Made by a program: the position numbers and the translations under genes
Shown here: one piece after another, positions 19,286 to 28,924 of the stretch
Layout: each line of letters begins with the position of its first letter
Position numbering within the stretch: the first letter of the stretch is position 1
Notes under the pieces: model-generated
Databases searched by the model: none
Seen by the model: only the letters and a program-made list of their open reading frames with translations
Told to the model about the DNA's origin: nothing
Origin: Nocardia neocaledoniensis
GTDB lineage: Bacteria; Actinomycetota; Actinomycetes; Mycobacteriales; Mycobacteriaceae
Reading direction: 5' to 3'
NCBI RefSeq assembly: GCF_029868625.1
Contig: NZ_JARWOJ010000178.1
Location: 1 to 52,889, forward strand
DNA: 52,889 bases

Positions 19286-20581
19286 GTGAACGAGAGTCCG
19301 GGGGTTGCCGAGCAGGTCGAGTCACCCGTTCCCGCGCATGACGCAGTGCCCGGCTCCCTTCCCGCCGGGTCCTCGGCGGCACCCCGCGTGACCGATCGGC
19401 AGCGCCGCAGGCTCGCCGCCGCGATCGGGCTCTTCGCGTTCTCCGCGGTGGTCGCGGTGCTCGCGCACTGGTGGCACGGGTACATCGACCTGCAGGTCTA
19501 CCGCAACGGCGCGCGCGTGTGGCTCGACGGCGGCGACCTCTACGGGCCGATGCCGCCGGTCATGGGGCTCGGCCTGCCCTTCACCTATCCCCCGCTGGCC
19601 GCGGCGTTCTTCGTGCCGCTGGCGCTCATGCCGTTGCCCGTCGCCGAGATCGCCGTGCTGGTGACCTCGCTGCTGAGCCTGGCCGTCGCCCTGTGGGTGG
19701 TGCTGGGCCGGATCCGGCCCGAGCTGGACCGGATCTCGGTGCTGACCGTCGTGATCGCCGGGCTCGGTCTGGCCCAGTTCCTCGAACCCATCCGCCAGAC
19801 GGTGAACTTCGGCCAGATCAATCTGATCCTGATGGCCGCGATCACCGTCGACGTGCTGGTGCGCAAGCCGTTCTGGCCGCGCGGCATGCTCATCGGCATC
19901 GCGGTCTCGATCAAGCTGATTCCGGCCGCCTACCTGCTCTATTTCCTGCTGCGCCGGGACTGGAAGGCCGCGGGCACCATGGTCGTGTCGGCGGCGGGCG
20001 CGGTCGGTCTCGGATTCCTGTTGTTCCCGAACGATTCGGTGCAGTACTGGTTCCACACCGTCACCGACACCGGTCGCATCGGCACGCCGTATTTCGCGGG
20101 CAACCAGTCGATCAAGGGCACGCTGTTCCGTCTCGGCCTCGACGAGTCGGTGGCGACCGGGCTGTGGCTGCTGCTCTCGGCGCTGACGGTCACCCTGGCC
20201 GCGGTGTGGATGTACCGGCTGATCGGCGCAGGCCGGGACGTCTCGGCATTGCTGGTCAACGCGGCCGCCGTGCTGCTGGTCTCGCCGGTGTCGTGGTCGC
20301 ACCACTGGGTGTGGGTCGCCCCGGCGCTGGTCGTCGCCGTCGACCAGGCCACGCGCCGCCGCTCGCGTGGATTCAGCACGCTCGTGGGCGTTTTCACGGT
20401 GATCTTCATCATCGGCCCGCAGTGGGTACTGCCGCACTCGGGCGGCAAGGAACTCGCCTGGGCGTGGTGGCAGCAGATCATCGGCAGTACCTATGTGTGG
20501 GCAACCTTCGCGGTGATCGTCTACGCGGTGATCACCTACCGGCCCGAGCGCGAGCCCACCGCGGAACTCGCCACGGCCTGA
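19286..20581 (+). CDS. GT87-family (DUF2029) polyprenyl-phosphate-dependent mannosyltransferase-like protein
   Basis: 431-aa GT-C-type membrane glycosyltransferase. A cytoplasmic Pro/Ala-rich N-terminus of about 40 residues leads into ten or so helices. The first extracellular loop HGYIDLQVYRNGARVWLDGGDLYG carries the Asp expected for catalysis, followed by FTYPPLAAAFF and the family region RQTVNFGQINLILM. Relatives such as mycobacterial PimE transfer mannose from polyprenyl phosphate to cell-envelope glycolipids; the actual acceptor here is unknown. GTG start fixed by the -10 spacing. It converges with the aminopeptidase gene, four bases apart. Confidence 0.85.
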   Translation: MNESPGVAEQVESPVPAHDAVPGSLPAGSSAAPRVTDRQRRRLAAAIGLFAFSAVVAVLAHWWHGYIDLQVYRNGARVWLDGGDLYGPMPPVMGLGLPFTYPPLAAAFFVPLALMPLPVAEIAVLVTSLLSLAVALWVVLGRIRPELDRISVLTVVIAGLGLAQFLEPIRQTVNFGQINLILMAAITVDVLVRKPFWPRGMLIGIAVSIKLIPAAYLLYFLLRRDWKAAGTMVVSAAGAVGLGFLLFPNDSVQYWFHTVTDTGRIGTPYFAGNQSIKGTLFRLGLDESVATGLWLLLSALTVTLAAVWMYRLIGAGRDVSALLVNAAAVLLVSPVSWSHHWVWVAPALVVAVDQATRRRSRGFSTLVGVFTVIFIIGPQWVLPHSGGKELAWAWWQQIIGSTYVWATFAVIVYAVITYRPEREPTAELATA

Positions 20582-20585
20582 GGCG

Positions 20586-21878
20586 TCAGTCGAGCTCGGC
20601 CGGGGTCAGGAAGGCCGCCAGTGCCGCCGCGTAGGCGGGGACGTCGGCCGCGCCCATGAGTTCCCGGCAGGAGTGCATGGCCAGCTGCGGTGCGCCGATG
20701 TCGACGGTGGAGATGCCGGTGCGGGCCGCGGTCATCGGGCCGATGGTGGAACCGCACGGCAGATCGGCGCGGTGGACGTAGCGCTGCAACGGCACCCCCG
20801 CCTGCGCGCAGGCCAGCGCGAACGCGCCCGCCCCCGCGGCATCGGTGGCGTAGCGCAGGTTCTGGTTGACCTTCAGCACGGGCCCGCCACCGACCTCGAT
20901 CCGGTGCGCGGGCTCGTGGCGATCCGGGTAGTTGGGGTGGGTGGCGTGGGCCATGTCACCGGAGGCGACGACCGAACCGGCGAGGGCGGCCAGGTAGTCC
21001 GCGCGACCACCGCCGCGGGCGAGCACGATCCGCTCCAGCACGGCGGGCAGCAGATCCGACTGCGCGCCCCGATCGGACTGGCTGCCGACCTCCTCGTGGT
21101 CGAACATCACCAGCACCGGCGTCGCGGCGCCGGGATCGTCGATGGCGGCGAGAAAGGCCTGCAACCCCGCGTAGCAGGTGCCCTGGTTGTCCAGGCGGGG
21201 CGCGCTCACCAGGTCGTTGTCGCGCCCGACCAGCGTGCTCGGGGCCAGATCGTGGGTCATCAGTTCCCAGCCGAGCACGTCGGCGCCGTCGACCCCGGCC
21301 CGCTCGGCCACGAAATCCAGGAACGACGCCGGCGCGTCACCGGTCCCCCAGATCGCGTTGACGTGCCGTTGCGGATCCAGCGTCACCCCGCGCCGATCCT
21401 CGGACAGGTGGATCGCCAGCTGCGGCACCCGCAGGATCGGCTCGTCGACGCGCACCAGCACATCGCGCATCCGCGCGCCCTCGCGCACGCTCAAGCGCCC
21501 GGAGACCCCGAGTTCGCGGTCCAGCCACGAGTTCAGCCACGCGCCGCCGTAGGGCTCGAGCCCGACCAGCTGCCAGCCCGCGCCCGCCAGATCGGGATGC
21601 TGCTTCACCCGCAGATTGGGGCTGTCGGTGTGCGCGCCGACCACCCGGAACGGGTCGGTGGGCGCCGCGTCGTAGTCGGCCCACGCGATGAGCGAACCGC
21701 CGCGCACCACATAGTGTTTCCCACCCGCGCTCTCCCACGGCTGCGCCTCCGACAGCGGCGTGAACCCGTTCGCCGCCAATTCCTCCGCGACGGTCGCGCA
21801 CACGTGGAAGGGCGACGGCGAAGCGTCGATGAAGGCGCACAGGCCACTCGCCGTGGCCGCGGTCAGAGATACAGGCAT
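20586..21878 (-). CDS. M18-family aspartyl aminopeptidase
   Basis: 430-aa cytosolic, two-metal aminopeptidase that trims N-terminal acidic or neutral residues. Family landmarks are [10 protein letters not shown] (first metal His/Asp), [17 protein letters not shown] (bridging Asp and catalytic Glu pair), [22 protein letters not shown] and the final [11 protein letters not shown] metal His. Length is normal. In M. tuberculosis the orthologue pepC also lies near purL, as I recall. A 34-base gap separates it from the divergent AraC gene. Confidence 0.93.
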   Translation of the reverse strand: MPVSLTAATASGLCAFIDASPSPFHVCATVAEELAANGFTPLSEAQPWESAGGKHYVVRGGSLIAWADYDAAPTDPFRVVGAHTDSPNLRVKQHPDLAGAGWQLVGLEPYGGAWLNSWLDRELGVSGRLSVREGARMRDVLVRVDEPILRVPQLAIHLSEDRRGVTLDPQRHVNAIWGTGDAPASFLDFVAERAGVDGADVLGWELMTHDLAPSTLVGRDNDLVSAPRLDNQGTCYAGLQAFLAAIDDPGAATPVLVMFDHEEVGSQSDRGAQSDLLPAVLERIVLARGGGRADYLAALAGSVVASGDMAHATHPNYPDRHEPAHRIEVGGGPVLKVNQNLRYATDAAGAGAFALACAQAGVPLQRYVHRADLPCGSTIGPMTAARTGISTVDIGAPQLAMHSCRELMGAADVPAYAAALAAFLTPAELD

Positions 21879-21900
21879 ATTCGCGATCGTATCTTTCCCC

Positions 21901-21906
21901 TAGCCT
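21901..21906 (+). promoter_or_regulatory. -10 element TAGCCT, leaderless start
   Basis: TAGCCT ends six bases before the GTG at 21913. The GGAGG in between is too close to the start to work as a ribosome site, so leaderless initiation is favoured. Confidence 0.5.
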
Positions 21907-21912
21907 GGAGGG

Positions 21913-22785
21913 GTGGGGACTGTGGACTCGGACCACCGGCCCGATGGCGGCTGGGATTTCGCTGGTCCGGCCGATGCCGTCCCGCCGGGTGCCGCGATCA
22001 TCGGCTACCGCGACACCGCGGGGACCGGCGTCGATCTGCGCGTGGCCGGGGCCGCGGTGGTCACCGTACTGATCGAATTCGGGGAACACGGACTGGTCGT
22101 CGACGACGTGTCCGGCAGCCGCAGCCTGGGCGGTTTCGTCGCCGGAATGCCCATCGAACCCATGCGCATCCGTGGTGCGCGGGCGGCGTGTATCGAGGTT
22201 CGGCTCTCGCCGGTCCTGGCCTATTCGCTGCTCGGCGTCGCCCCGTCGGAACTGGGCCGTGGCGCGCTCGCCCTCGACGACCTGTGGGGCTCGCGCGCCC
22301 AGCGCCTACGCGACCAGCTCGCGTCCGCGCGGACCTGGGACGACCGTTTCGCGCTGACGAAAGCGTTTCTGGCACAGGGCGACCGGCCGACGAAAGCCCC
22401 CGATCCGGAGGTGCTCGCCGGCTGGGATCGCATCCTCAGCACCGGCGGCCGGGTCCGCATCGGCGCGCTGGCCACATCACTCGGCTGGAGCAACAAGCGA
22501 TTGTGGACGCGGTTCGAGTCTCAGATCGGCCTGACCCCCAAGCGGGCGGCGATGCTGGTCCGGTTCCGATCGGCGGTCGACGGCCTCCTGGCCGGCCGCC
22601 CGGCCGCCGAGGTTGCGGCGGACTGCGGATACGCCGACCAGGCTCATCTGTGTCGCGATGTGTCGATCTTCGCGCACCGCACCCCGGGCACGCTGGCCAC
22701 GCACTATCTGCCCACCATCGCCAAGCACCGATACCGGGCGTGGGGAAATTTCTTCCAATACCCCGAGGGGGCCATCGCCCGATAG
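21913..22785 (+). CDS. AraC-family transcriptional regulator
   Basis: 290 aa. The C-terminal part has the double helix-turn-helix of the family: RIGALATSLGWSNKRLWTRFESQIGLTPKRAAMLVRF followed by PAAEVAADCGYADQAHLCRDVSIFAHRTPG. The N-terminal ~150 residues form a sensing domain (AAVVTVLIEFGEHGLVV, PIEPMRIRGARAACIEVRLSP) without a recognisable ligand. Only seven bases separate it from the serine hydrolase gene, which is probably its co-transcribed target. Confidence 0.9.
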   Translation: MGTVDSDHRPDGGWDFAGPADAVPPGAAIIGYRDTAGTGVDLRVAGAAVVTVLIEFGEHGLVVDDVSGSRSLGGFVAGMPIEPMRIRGARAACIEVRLSPVLAYSLLGVAPSELGRGALALDDLWGSRAQRLRDQLASARTWDDRFALTKAFLAQGDRPTKAPDPEVLAGWDRILSTGGRVRIGALATSLGWSNKRLWTRFESQIGLTPKRAAMLVRFRSAVDGLLAGRPAAEVAADCGYADQAHLCRDVSIFAHRTPGTLATHYLPTIAKHRYRAWGNFFQYPEGAIAR

Positions 22786-22792
22786 TTGTGCC

Positions 22793-23911
22793 GTGACCAC
22801 GACTTTCGATCCAGCCGAGCTCCAGCTCGCCCTCGAGACCATCCATCGCGCCGGCCTGCCCGGTGTCTTCGCCGAGGTACGCGCCGCCGACGAGAGCTGG
22901 CGCGGCGCCGCCGGCGTCGCCGATCTCGCCACCGGCCGCCCCGTCACCGCCGATATGCGACATCGCGTCGGCAGCATCACCAAGACATTCACCGCCGCCG
23001 CCGTCCTGCGCCTGGTCGAGGACGGCCTGATAGAGCTCGACACACCCATCGGCAGGCACCTGCCGCACCTGGTTCCCGGCGAACGCGGCGCCGCGATCAC
23101 GATCCGGATGTTGATCGACCACACCAGCGGGCTCGCCGACATCCTGCCGCACGCCTATCCGTCCCTCGCCGCCTTTCCCGACCTGACGAAAACGACCCCG
23201 GCCAGCCTCGACGACAACCGATTCACCCGATTCGTCCCGGCCGACCTGATCGCGCTCGGCGTCGCGGCACCCGCCACCGGCACGCCCGGCGGTACACCTG
23301 GCGTGTACTCCAACACCAACTACCTGCTCCTGTGCGAACTCGTCACGGCGGTGACCGGCCTGCCCGCGCGGGACTACATCACCGCCGCCGTCATCGAGCC
23401 CGCCGGGCTAGGTGAGACCGAACTCCCCACGGGACCGGAGCTCGACGGACCGCATTCGCTGCACTACGAGGCCTGGTTCGGCATGATCGACCCACCGCGC
23501 GACTACAGCGTCTACGACATGTCGTGGGTGGGCCCCGGGGCAGCGCTCATCTCGACCGTCACCGATCTGAACCGGTTCTACCGGCTGCTGCTGGCGGGCG
23601 AGATCATCAGCTCCTCGTCGCTGGAACGGATGCGGCGCACCGGTCCGGTGGTCTCCTTCGAGGGAAAGATCATCGAATACGGACTCGGCCTACAGAAGAT
23701 GACCATTCCCGGGCATGGGACCTACTGGGGCCATGAGGGTTCGGTGTGGGGCGGCGGCGCCATCTCCTGGATCAGCGCCGACGGCACGCGGCAGCTGTCG
23801 CTGGCGGTGAACATGCAGCGCTGGAACGATCTCGACGCCACTGGAAGGCCGGTGCCCCACCCCATCGACCACGCGCTCGGCGCCTTCGTCGAGCTCGCGT
23901 TGACCAGCTGA
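22793..23911 (+). CDS. Serine hydrolase, beta-lactamase/D-Ala-D-Ala carboxypeptidase family
   Basis: 372 aa from the GTG at 22793. The class C beta-lactamase-like triad is visible: SITK (Ser61, Lys64), YSN within GVYSNTNYLLL, and HEGSVWGGG as the HxG-type third motif. No signal peptide is apparent, so it may act in the cytosol on esters or amides rather than on peptidoglycan. It is in an operon with the AraC regulator and ends seven bases before the convergent MarR gene. Substrate unknown. Confidence 0.87.
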   Translation: MTTTFDPAELQLALETIHRAGLPGVFAEVRAADESWRGAAGVADLATGRPVTADMRHRVGSITKTFTAAAVLRLVEDGLIELDTPIGRHLPHLVPGERGAAITIRMLIDHTSGLADILPHAYPSLAAFPDLTKTTPASLDDNRFTRFVPADLIALGVAAPATGTPGGTPGVYSNTNYLLLCELVTAVTGLPARDYITAAVIEPAGLGETELPTGPELDGPHSLHYEAWFGMIDPPRDYSVYDMSWVGPGAALISTVTDLNRFYRLLLAGEIISSSSLERMRRTGPVVSFEGKIIEYGLGLQKMTIPGHGTYWGHEGSVWGGGAISWISADGTRQLSLAVNMQRWNDLDATGRPVPHPIDHALGAFVELALTS

Positions 23912-23918
23912 TTCCGCG

Positions 23919-24350
23919 CTACAGGTCGGCGATGACAGCGAGCGCGGCGGCCAGCTCGCCGTAGCGGCGTACGCCGAGCCGCGCTCGCAGTTCGTCCTCG
24001 GCGAGCTGCTCCTGGGTCCTGACCCGGTCGACGACCTTGGCACCGAGGCCGCTCAGACCGATCAGGATGCGGCGGCGATCATCGGTCGCGGCGACGCGGA
24101 AGATCAGGCCGCGTTCGGCGAGATAATCGGCGTGCCGGGTGGCGGAGGACGGCGCCAACCGCGCCGCGGCCGCCAATTCGGACATGGTCATGCCGTCATC
24201 GGTGGAGAGCTGGGAGAGAATGGCCCAGTGATCGGCGGTGAGATTGTCGGCGGACAGGGCCGATTCCAGCCGGCGAACCCAGTTGCGTTCCGCCGAACGC
24301 AGCGCACCGTGCAGTGTGGAAGACCCACTTATGATGGACACCGATCGCAT
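23919..24350 (-). CDS. MarR-family transcriptional regulator
   Basis: 143-aa winged-helix regulator. ADHWAILSQLSTDDGMTMSELAAAARLAPSSATRHADYLAERGLI is the DNA-binding core, followed by the wing signature ATDDRRRILIGLSGLG. GGTGGG precedes the ATG at 24350. It diverges from a binding-protein gene across only 41 bases, so one bound dimer would cover both promoters. Confidence 0.9.
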   Translation of the reverse strand: MRSVSIISGSSTLHGALRSAERNWVRRLESALSADNLTADHWAILSQLSTDDGMTMSELAAAARLAPSSATRHADYLAERGLIFRVAATDDRRRILIGLSGLGAKVVDRVRTQEQLAEDELRARLGVRRYGELAAALAVIADL

Positions 24351-24391
24351 TTCCCACCTGCCGACATGATTTCAAAGCGATAGAGTACAGA

Positions 24392-25468
24392 ATGCCAACG
24401 CGCGACGAGAGTCGGAACGAGACGATCGAGATTCTCTCGATCGTGCCGACGCAGGGCCCCGCGGGCATCATCGCCCCCTCCTGCACCGCCGCGATTTCCC
24501 TCGCCGTCGATGAAATCAATGGTGGCACAGGAATTCTCGGTCGGGAAATTCGGCTGACGACCATCGACGGCGGCCGCTCCCCCTATGCCGTCGCCGCCGA
24601 GGTCGAGGCATTTCTCGCGACCGGAATGGTCGGCGCGATCACCGGTTGGCACACCTCGGCGGTACGCCGAGCGGTCGCCGACGCCGTCGACGGCCGGGTC
24701 CCCTACCTGTACGCGACCGACCACGAAGGCCTGCCCGACGAACGCCCCGGCGTCCTGCTGGTGGGCGAACATCCCGACCAGCAGACCGTGCCCGCGGTCG
24801 CGTGGCTCGGCCGCGAACTCGGCGTGCGCCGGTGGGCGGTGATCGGCAGCGACTACATCTGGCCGCGCCAGACCGTCAACGCGCTGCGCCGCGCCCTACC
24901 CTCGCCGACCGACATCGTGCTCGAGCAGTACGTCCCGCTCGGCACCACCGATTTCCACGCGTTCCTCGACAGCCCGGCACTCGCCCGCGCCGACGGGGTG
25001 CTGATCCTGCTGGTCGGCGCCGACACCGCCCGCTTCAACCGCCAGTTCACCGCGGCGGGTCTGGCCGACGCGATGCCCCGGCTGAGCCCGGCCGTCGACG
25101 AGAACGTGTTGCTCAGCGGAGGCCCGGGCGCCAATGCGAACCTGTTCGTCGCCTCCGGCTTCTTCGTCGACGAGCACACCGCCGACGGTCGCGACCGGCG
25201 CGCCCGCTACCGCGAACACCAGGGCCGGTTCGCACCCGCGCTCACCACGTTCAGCAATTCCACCTACGAGGCGATGCACCTGCTGCGGACCCTGGCCGAC
25301 ACGGTGGGCACCCTCGACGTGCCGACGATCACCGAGCGCCTCGCCACCGGCGTCTTCCTGGACGGACCGTCCACGCGCCGCGGCTTCATCGGAAACCAAG
25401 CCGTCGGCCCCGCGTTTCTCGCGAGAGCCGACGGCGTGGATTTCGAGATCTTGGACCGGCTGGGCTGA
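24392..25468 (+). CDS. Periplasmic-binding-fold protein without signal peptide (AmiC/urea-binding-like)
   Basis: 358 aa with the type-1 binding-protein fold of the urea/short-chain amide group: IEILSIVPTQGPAGIIAPSCTAAISLAVDEING, GREIRLTTIDGGRSP, and AVIGSDYIWPRQTVNALRR are typical. There is no signal sequence or lipobox; the chain begins with charged residues MPTRDESRNE. No permease or ATPase genes lie nearby. Pseudomonas AmiC is a cytoplasmic ligand sensor with this fold, so a sensing role with the divergent MarR is a possible reading. TAGAGT five bases before the ATG suggests a leaderless message. It abuts the purQ stop with no gap. Confidence 0.78.
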   Translation: MPTRDESRNETIEILSIVPTQGPAGIIAPSCTAAISLAVDEINGGTGILGREIRLTTIDGGRSPYAVAAEVEAFLATGMVGAITGWHTSAVRRAVADAVDGRVPYLYATDHEGLPDERPGVLLVGEHPDQQTVPAVAWLGRELGVRRWAVIGSDYIWPRQTVNALRRALPSPTDIVLEQYVPLGTTDFHAFLDSPALARADGVLILLVGADTARFNRQFTAAGLADAMPRLSPAVDENVLLSGGPGANANLFVASGFFVDEHTADGRDRRARYREHQGRFAPALTTFSNSTYEAMHLLRTLADTVGTLDVPTITERLATGVFLDGPSTRRGFIGNQAVGPAFLARADGVDFEILDRLG

Positions 25469-26146
25469 TCAGGCCCCGACCAGGCTGTCGATGACTGAGT
25501 AGAACATGCCAAGACCGTCGTCGCTGGGACCGGTGAGCGCCTCGGTGGCGTGCTCGGGGTGCGGCATCAGGCCGACGACCCGGCCGTTGGCCGAGGAGAT
25601 ACCCGCGATGCCACGCTGCGAGCCGTTCGGGTTGTCGCCCGCGTAGCGGAACACCACGCGACCCTCGCCCTCGAGCTCGTCGAGCACCTGCGCCGAGGCC
25701 TGGTAGCGGCCCTCGCCCGACTTGAGCGGGATGAGGATCTGCGCGCCCTGCTCGTAGCGGGAGGTCCAGGCGGTGTTCGTCGCCTCGACCTGCAGCCACT
25801 CGTCGCGGCAGATGAAGTGCAGGCCCTCGTTGCGGGTGAGCGCGCCGGGCAGCAGGCCCGCCTCGCACAGCACCTGGAAGCCGTTGCAGATGCCGAGCAC
25901 CGGCAGGCCCTGACCGGCCGCGCGCACGACCTCGCCCATCACCGGCGCGAACCGGGCGATGGCGCCGCAGCGCAGGTAGTCGCCGTAGGAGAAGCCACCG
26001 GGCACGATCACCGCGTCGACACCCTTGATGTCGGCGTCGGCGTGCCACAGGCTCACGGCCTCGGCACCGGCCAGCCGCACCGCGCGGGCGGCGTCGACAT
26101 CGTCGAGCGTGCCGGGGAAAGTAATGACGCCGATACGCGCGCTCAC
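25469..26146 (-). CDS. purQ: Phosphoribosylformylglycinamidine synthase glutaminase subunit PurQ
   Basis: Glutaminase that feeds ammonia to PurL. 225 aa with the class I amidotransferase triad: nucleophile Cys in [12 protein letters not shown], and His/Glu in MPHPEHATE. The N-terminal [19 protein letters not shown] is characteristic. It overlaps the purS stop by four bases and is certainly co-translated with it. Confidence 0.96.
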   Translation of the reverse strand: MSARIGVITFPGTLDDVDAARAVRLAGAEAVSLWHADADIKGVDAVIVPGGFSYGDYLRCGAIARFAPVMGEVVRAAGQGLPVLGICNGFQVLCEAGLLPGALTRNEGLHFICRDEWLQVEATNTAWTSRYEQGAQILIPLKSGEGRYQASAQVLDELEGEGRVVFRYAGDNPNGSQRGIAGISSANGRVVGLMPHPEHATEALTGPSDDGLGMFYSVIDSLVGA

Positions 26147-26379
26147 GAGACCCGAACGACCTTCCAGTCCTCGATCACCGTGTTGGCCAGCAGCGCCTCG
26201 GCGATCTGCTCGAGCTCGGCGTCGGAGACACTCTCGTCCACCTCGAGCTCGAATCGCTTGCCCTGCCGCACATCCGAGATTCCGGCGAATCCCAGACGCG
26301 GGAGCGCGCCGACCACGGCCTGTCCCTGGGGATCCAGGATCTCGGCCTTCGGCATGACCTCGACCACGACTCGTGCCAC
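26143..26379 (-). CDS. purS: Phosphoribosylformylglycinamidine synthase subunit PurS
   Basis: 78-aa bridging subunit of the PurLQS complex. [29 protein letters not shown] and the end VIEDWKVV are standard. GTG start at 26379 with AGGAG five to six bases upstream. First gene of purS-purQ. Confidence 0.94.
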   Translation of the reverse strand: MARVVVEVMPKAEILDPQGQAVVGALPRLGFAGISDVRQGKRFELEVDESVSDAELEQIAEALLANTVIEDWKVVRVS

Positions 26380-26464
26380 GCGTTGCTCCTCATGTGGTGT
26401 GGGGGTTACGGAGAAATCCTAGTTGACCCGGCCGTCGCGCCCGCCTTCCGGGGTCGCGGCGGCT

Positions 26465-26470
26465 TAGCAT
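26465..26470 (+). promoter_or_regulatory. -10 element TAGCAT, leaderless start
   Basis: TAGCAT ends seven bases before the ATG at 26478, without a ribosome site between. Confidence 0.5.
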
Positions 26471-26477
26471 CGGGTAC

Positions 26478-27122
26478 ATGCGCATCGCCCACTTCGGTCA
26501 TTCCTGCATCCTCGTGGAACTGCACGGCACGAAAGTGCTGTTCGATCCGGGCACCTTCGCGCACGGCTTCGAGGGCATCACCGGGCTGGACGCGATCGCG
26601 GTGACCCATCAGCATCCCGACCACATCGACCCGAACCGGATCGAGGCCCTGATCGAGGCCAATCCGACGGCGCGCCTGCTCTCGGACCCGCAGACCGCGC
26701 AGCAGCGCGCCGAGGGCTGGGAGCCGGTCTCGGCCGGTCAGGTGCTCGAGCTCGGCGAGCTGCAGATCACCGGTGGCGGCGGCAGGCACGCGGTGATCCA
26801 CCCCGACATCCCGGTGATCGACAACACCGTCTTCCAGCTCGGCACCGCGGCGGACCCGGCCCAGCTCGTACACCCGGGCGACTCGCTGTGGGTGCCGCCG
26901 GTGCCGGTCGGCGTCCTGGCCATCCCGGCCGCCGCGCCGTGGATGCGCATCTGGGACGCCGTCGACTACCTGCGCGCGGTCAATCCCCGCACCGCCGTTC
27001 CCATCCACCACGGTGTCATCGATCCGGCGGCCCACGGCGTCTATTTCGGCAGGTTGACCGAGATGGCTCCGGCCGGAACCGAGTTCCGGGTGATCCAGCC
27101 GGAGGACCAGGCGCAGTTCTGA
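26478..27122 (+). CDS. Metallo-beta-lactamase-fold hydrolase, UlaG-like
   Basis: 214-aa metal-dependent hydrolase. MRIAHFGHSCILVE and the binuclear metal motif HQHPDHID are diagnostic; further ligands are the GGRHAVIH region and PIHHGVID near the C-terminus. The substrate of these L-ascorbate-lactonase-like proteins in actinobacteria is unknown. It is divergent from purS and ends one base before the convergent M20 peptidase. Confidence 0.85.
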   Translation: MRIAHFGHSCILVELHGTKVLFDPGTFAHGFEGITGLDAIAVTHQHPDHIDPNRIEALIEANPTARLLSDPQTAQQRAEGWEPVSAGQVLELGELQITGGGGRHAVIHPDIPVIDNTVFQLGTAADPAQLVHPGDSLWVPPVPVGVLAIPAAAPWMRIWDAVDYLRAVNPRTAVPIHHGVIDPAAHGVYFGRLTEMAPAGTEFRVIQPEDQAQF

Positions 27123-27123
27123 G

Positions 27124-28476
27124 TCAGCGGTAGCTGCTCAGGAACAGCGCCTCGGCCAGCGCCATGTGTTCGATCTCGCTCGGGTCGACACTCTCGTTGG
27201 GCGCGTGGATCAGGCACTTCGGCTCCTCCACGCCGATCAGCATGATCTCCGCCTGCGGATAGGTGTCGGCGAAGACATTGCACAGCGGGATCGAGCCGCC
27301 CTGGCCCTCGGTGGTCACCGCGCGCCCGTACGAGGTCGCCATCGCCTGCTCGAGCGCCGACCTGGCAGGCCCGTGCTCGGACGCGACGAACGGCTCGCCG
27401 AGCGCCTCGACCTCGATGTCGAGACGCGCGTTCCACGGCACGTGCGCGCGCAGGTGCTTCTCCAGCAGGTCGTATGCCTGCTTGGGCTCGGTGCCCGGCG
27501 GAATCCGCAGGTTGAGCCTGGCCCGGCTGGTCGGCTGGATCGCCGCCGACGATCCGACGACCGCGGGCACGTCCATGCCGAGGACGGTCAGCGCGGGCCG
27601 CGCCCACACCATGTCGGAGACGGTGCCGCTGCCGAGCAGGTCGACTCCGTCGAGCACGCCCGCGTCGGCGCGGAAGTCCTCGACGGGGTACTGCACGCCG
27701 GTCCACTGCTGATCGTCGGTGAGACCGTCGATGGTGGTGTTGCCGTCCTTGTCCCGCAGCGAGGCCAGCAGCTGGATCATCGCCGCCAGCGCGTCCGGCG
27801 CCGGCCCGCCGAACATGCCGGAGTGCATCGGCCCCCGCATCGTCTCGAGGGTGACAACGACATTCACGTTGCCGCGCAGGGTCTGAGTGAAAGTGGGCAC
27901 GCCGACCGCGAAGTTGCCGCAGTCGGCGACCAGGATGACATCGGCGCTGAGCAACTCGGGGTTGGCGACGACGAATTTCTCCAGCCCGCCGGTGCCCTGC
28001 TCCTCCGAGCCCTCCGACACCACCTTGATGCCGATCGGGAAGTCCGGTCCGATCGCGCGCAGCGCCGTCAGGTGGGTGACGATATTGCCCTTGCAGTCGG
28101 CCGCGCCGCGCCCGTACCAGCGCCCGTCCTTCTCGGTGAGCGTCCAGACCGGCGTCTGCCAGGCGGCGTCGTCGAGCGGCGGCTGCACGTCGTAGTGGCA
28201 GTACAGCAGGACCGTCGGGGTTCCTGGCGGGCCCGGCTTGTGCCCGATGACCGCCTTGCTCCCGTCGGGCGTCTCGTGCAGGCCCACCTCGGTGAGCCCG
28301 GCCGCGCTGAACGCGTCGGCGACCCACTGCGCGGTCCGCTCGCACCCTTCGGCGGGGAACTGGCGCGGATCGGCGACGGATTTCAGCGAAACGAGCTCGG
28401 CCAGATCGGTTTTCGCCCGGCCCATCAGGCCGGCGATCTCGCCGCGCAGCGCGTCCACATCGGGGGCTTCGGTCAT
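27124..28476 (-). CDS. M20-family metallopeptidase (dipeptidase)
   Basis: 450-aa cytosolic di-zinc peptidase. Visible ligands and catalytic residues: YCHYDVQPP (His, then Asp), GRGAADCKGN (bridging Asp), EGSEEQGTGG (catalytic Glu pair), VADCGNFAVG, and the dimerisation-domain region MHSGMFGG. Length and order fit the CNDP-like group that splits dipeptides. The operon with the downstream genes is unlikely because they lie upstream of its start; the small anchored protein of the gad locus ends eleven bases before its ATG. Confidence 0.9.
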   Translation of the reverse strand: MTEAPDVDALRGEIAGLMGRAKTDLAELVSLKSVADPRQFPAEGCERTAQWVADAFSAAGLTEVGLHETPDGSKAVIGHKPGPPGTPTVLLYCHYDVQPPLDDAAWQTPVWTLTEKDGRWYGRGAADCKGNIVTHLTALRAIGPDFPIGIKVVSEGSEEQGTGGLEKFVVANPELLSADVILVADCGNFAVGVPTFTQTLRGNVNVVVTLETMRGPMHSGMFGGPAPDALAAMIQLLASLRDKDGNTTIDGLTDDQQWTGVQYPVEDFRADAGVLDGVDLLGSGTVSDMVWARPALTVLGMDVPAVVGSSAAIQPTSRARLNLRIPPGTEPKQAYDLLEKHLRAHVPWNARLDIEVEALGEPFVASEHGPARSALEQAMATSYGRAVTTEGQGGSIPLCNVFADTYPQAEIMLIGVEEPKCLIHAPNESVDPSEIEHMALAEALFLSSYR

Positions 28477-28486
28477 CGATCCCGCC

Positions 28487-28924
28487 TCACTTCGTCGTAT
28501 CGTCCAGCTTCAGGGTGTCCAGATGAGAAAGGTAGTCCCGCAGTCGATCCGGGCAGTAGACCGCGATCGTGAGACCGACCGCCTCGGCGGTGTCGCGCGG
28601 CCCGATCACCGGGCGCTGGCCGGGTCCGGACGCGCCGTTGCTCAGCGAGGCCTGGTATTTCGCCTTGATCAGCGGCGAACTCGGGTCCTGGCACACCGAG
28701 CCGCCGTCGTCACCGAGCGCGGTCGCGATCACCTCGGGCTCCGGCGCGGGAAGCCCGGCGGCGAGCAGATTGTCGTGTAGCTGTCGGGCTTTGGTGTCCG
28801 CCTGGGTGTTCTCCCGAATCGCGGTGAAGGTGAACAGCCCGGTCAACGCGAAGACCACGAGCAAGACCGCGGCCGTGAGGTAGATCCAGCGGCGCTTCTG
28901 TTCGGGGGCGTCTCCGGTCGTCAT
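28487..28924 (-). CDS. Small membrane-anchored DUF732-like protein in the gad locus
   Basis: 145 aa. One membrane helix (residues 12-34) after a short positive N-terminus, then an extracellular part of about 110 residues with exactly two cysteines, VCQD (Cys78) and YCPDRL (Cys124), likely paired. The spacing and the closing YCP motif recall the secreted DUF732 family of mycolata, but the match is by eye. Its ATG overlaps the antiporter stop in an ATGA, so it is made with the antiporter. A role in the acid-resistance system is an inference from this coupling. Confidence 0.7.
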   Translation of the reverse strand: MTTGDAPEQKRRWIYLTAAVLLVVFALTGLFTFTAIRENTQADTKARQLHDNLLAAGLPAPEPEVIATALGDDGGSVCQDPSSPLIKAKYQASLSNGASGPGQRPVIGPRDTAEAVGLTIAVYCPDRLRDYLSHLDTLKLDDTTK

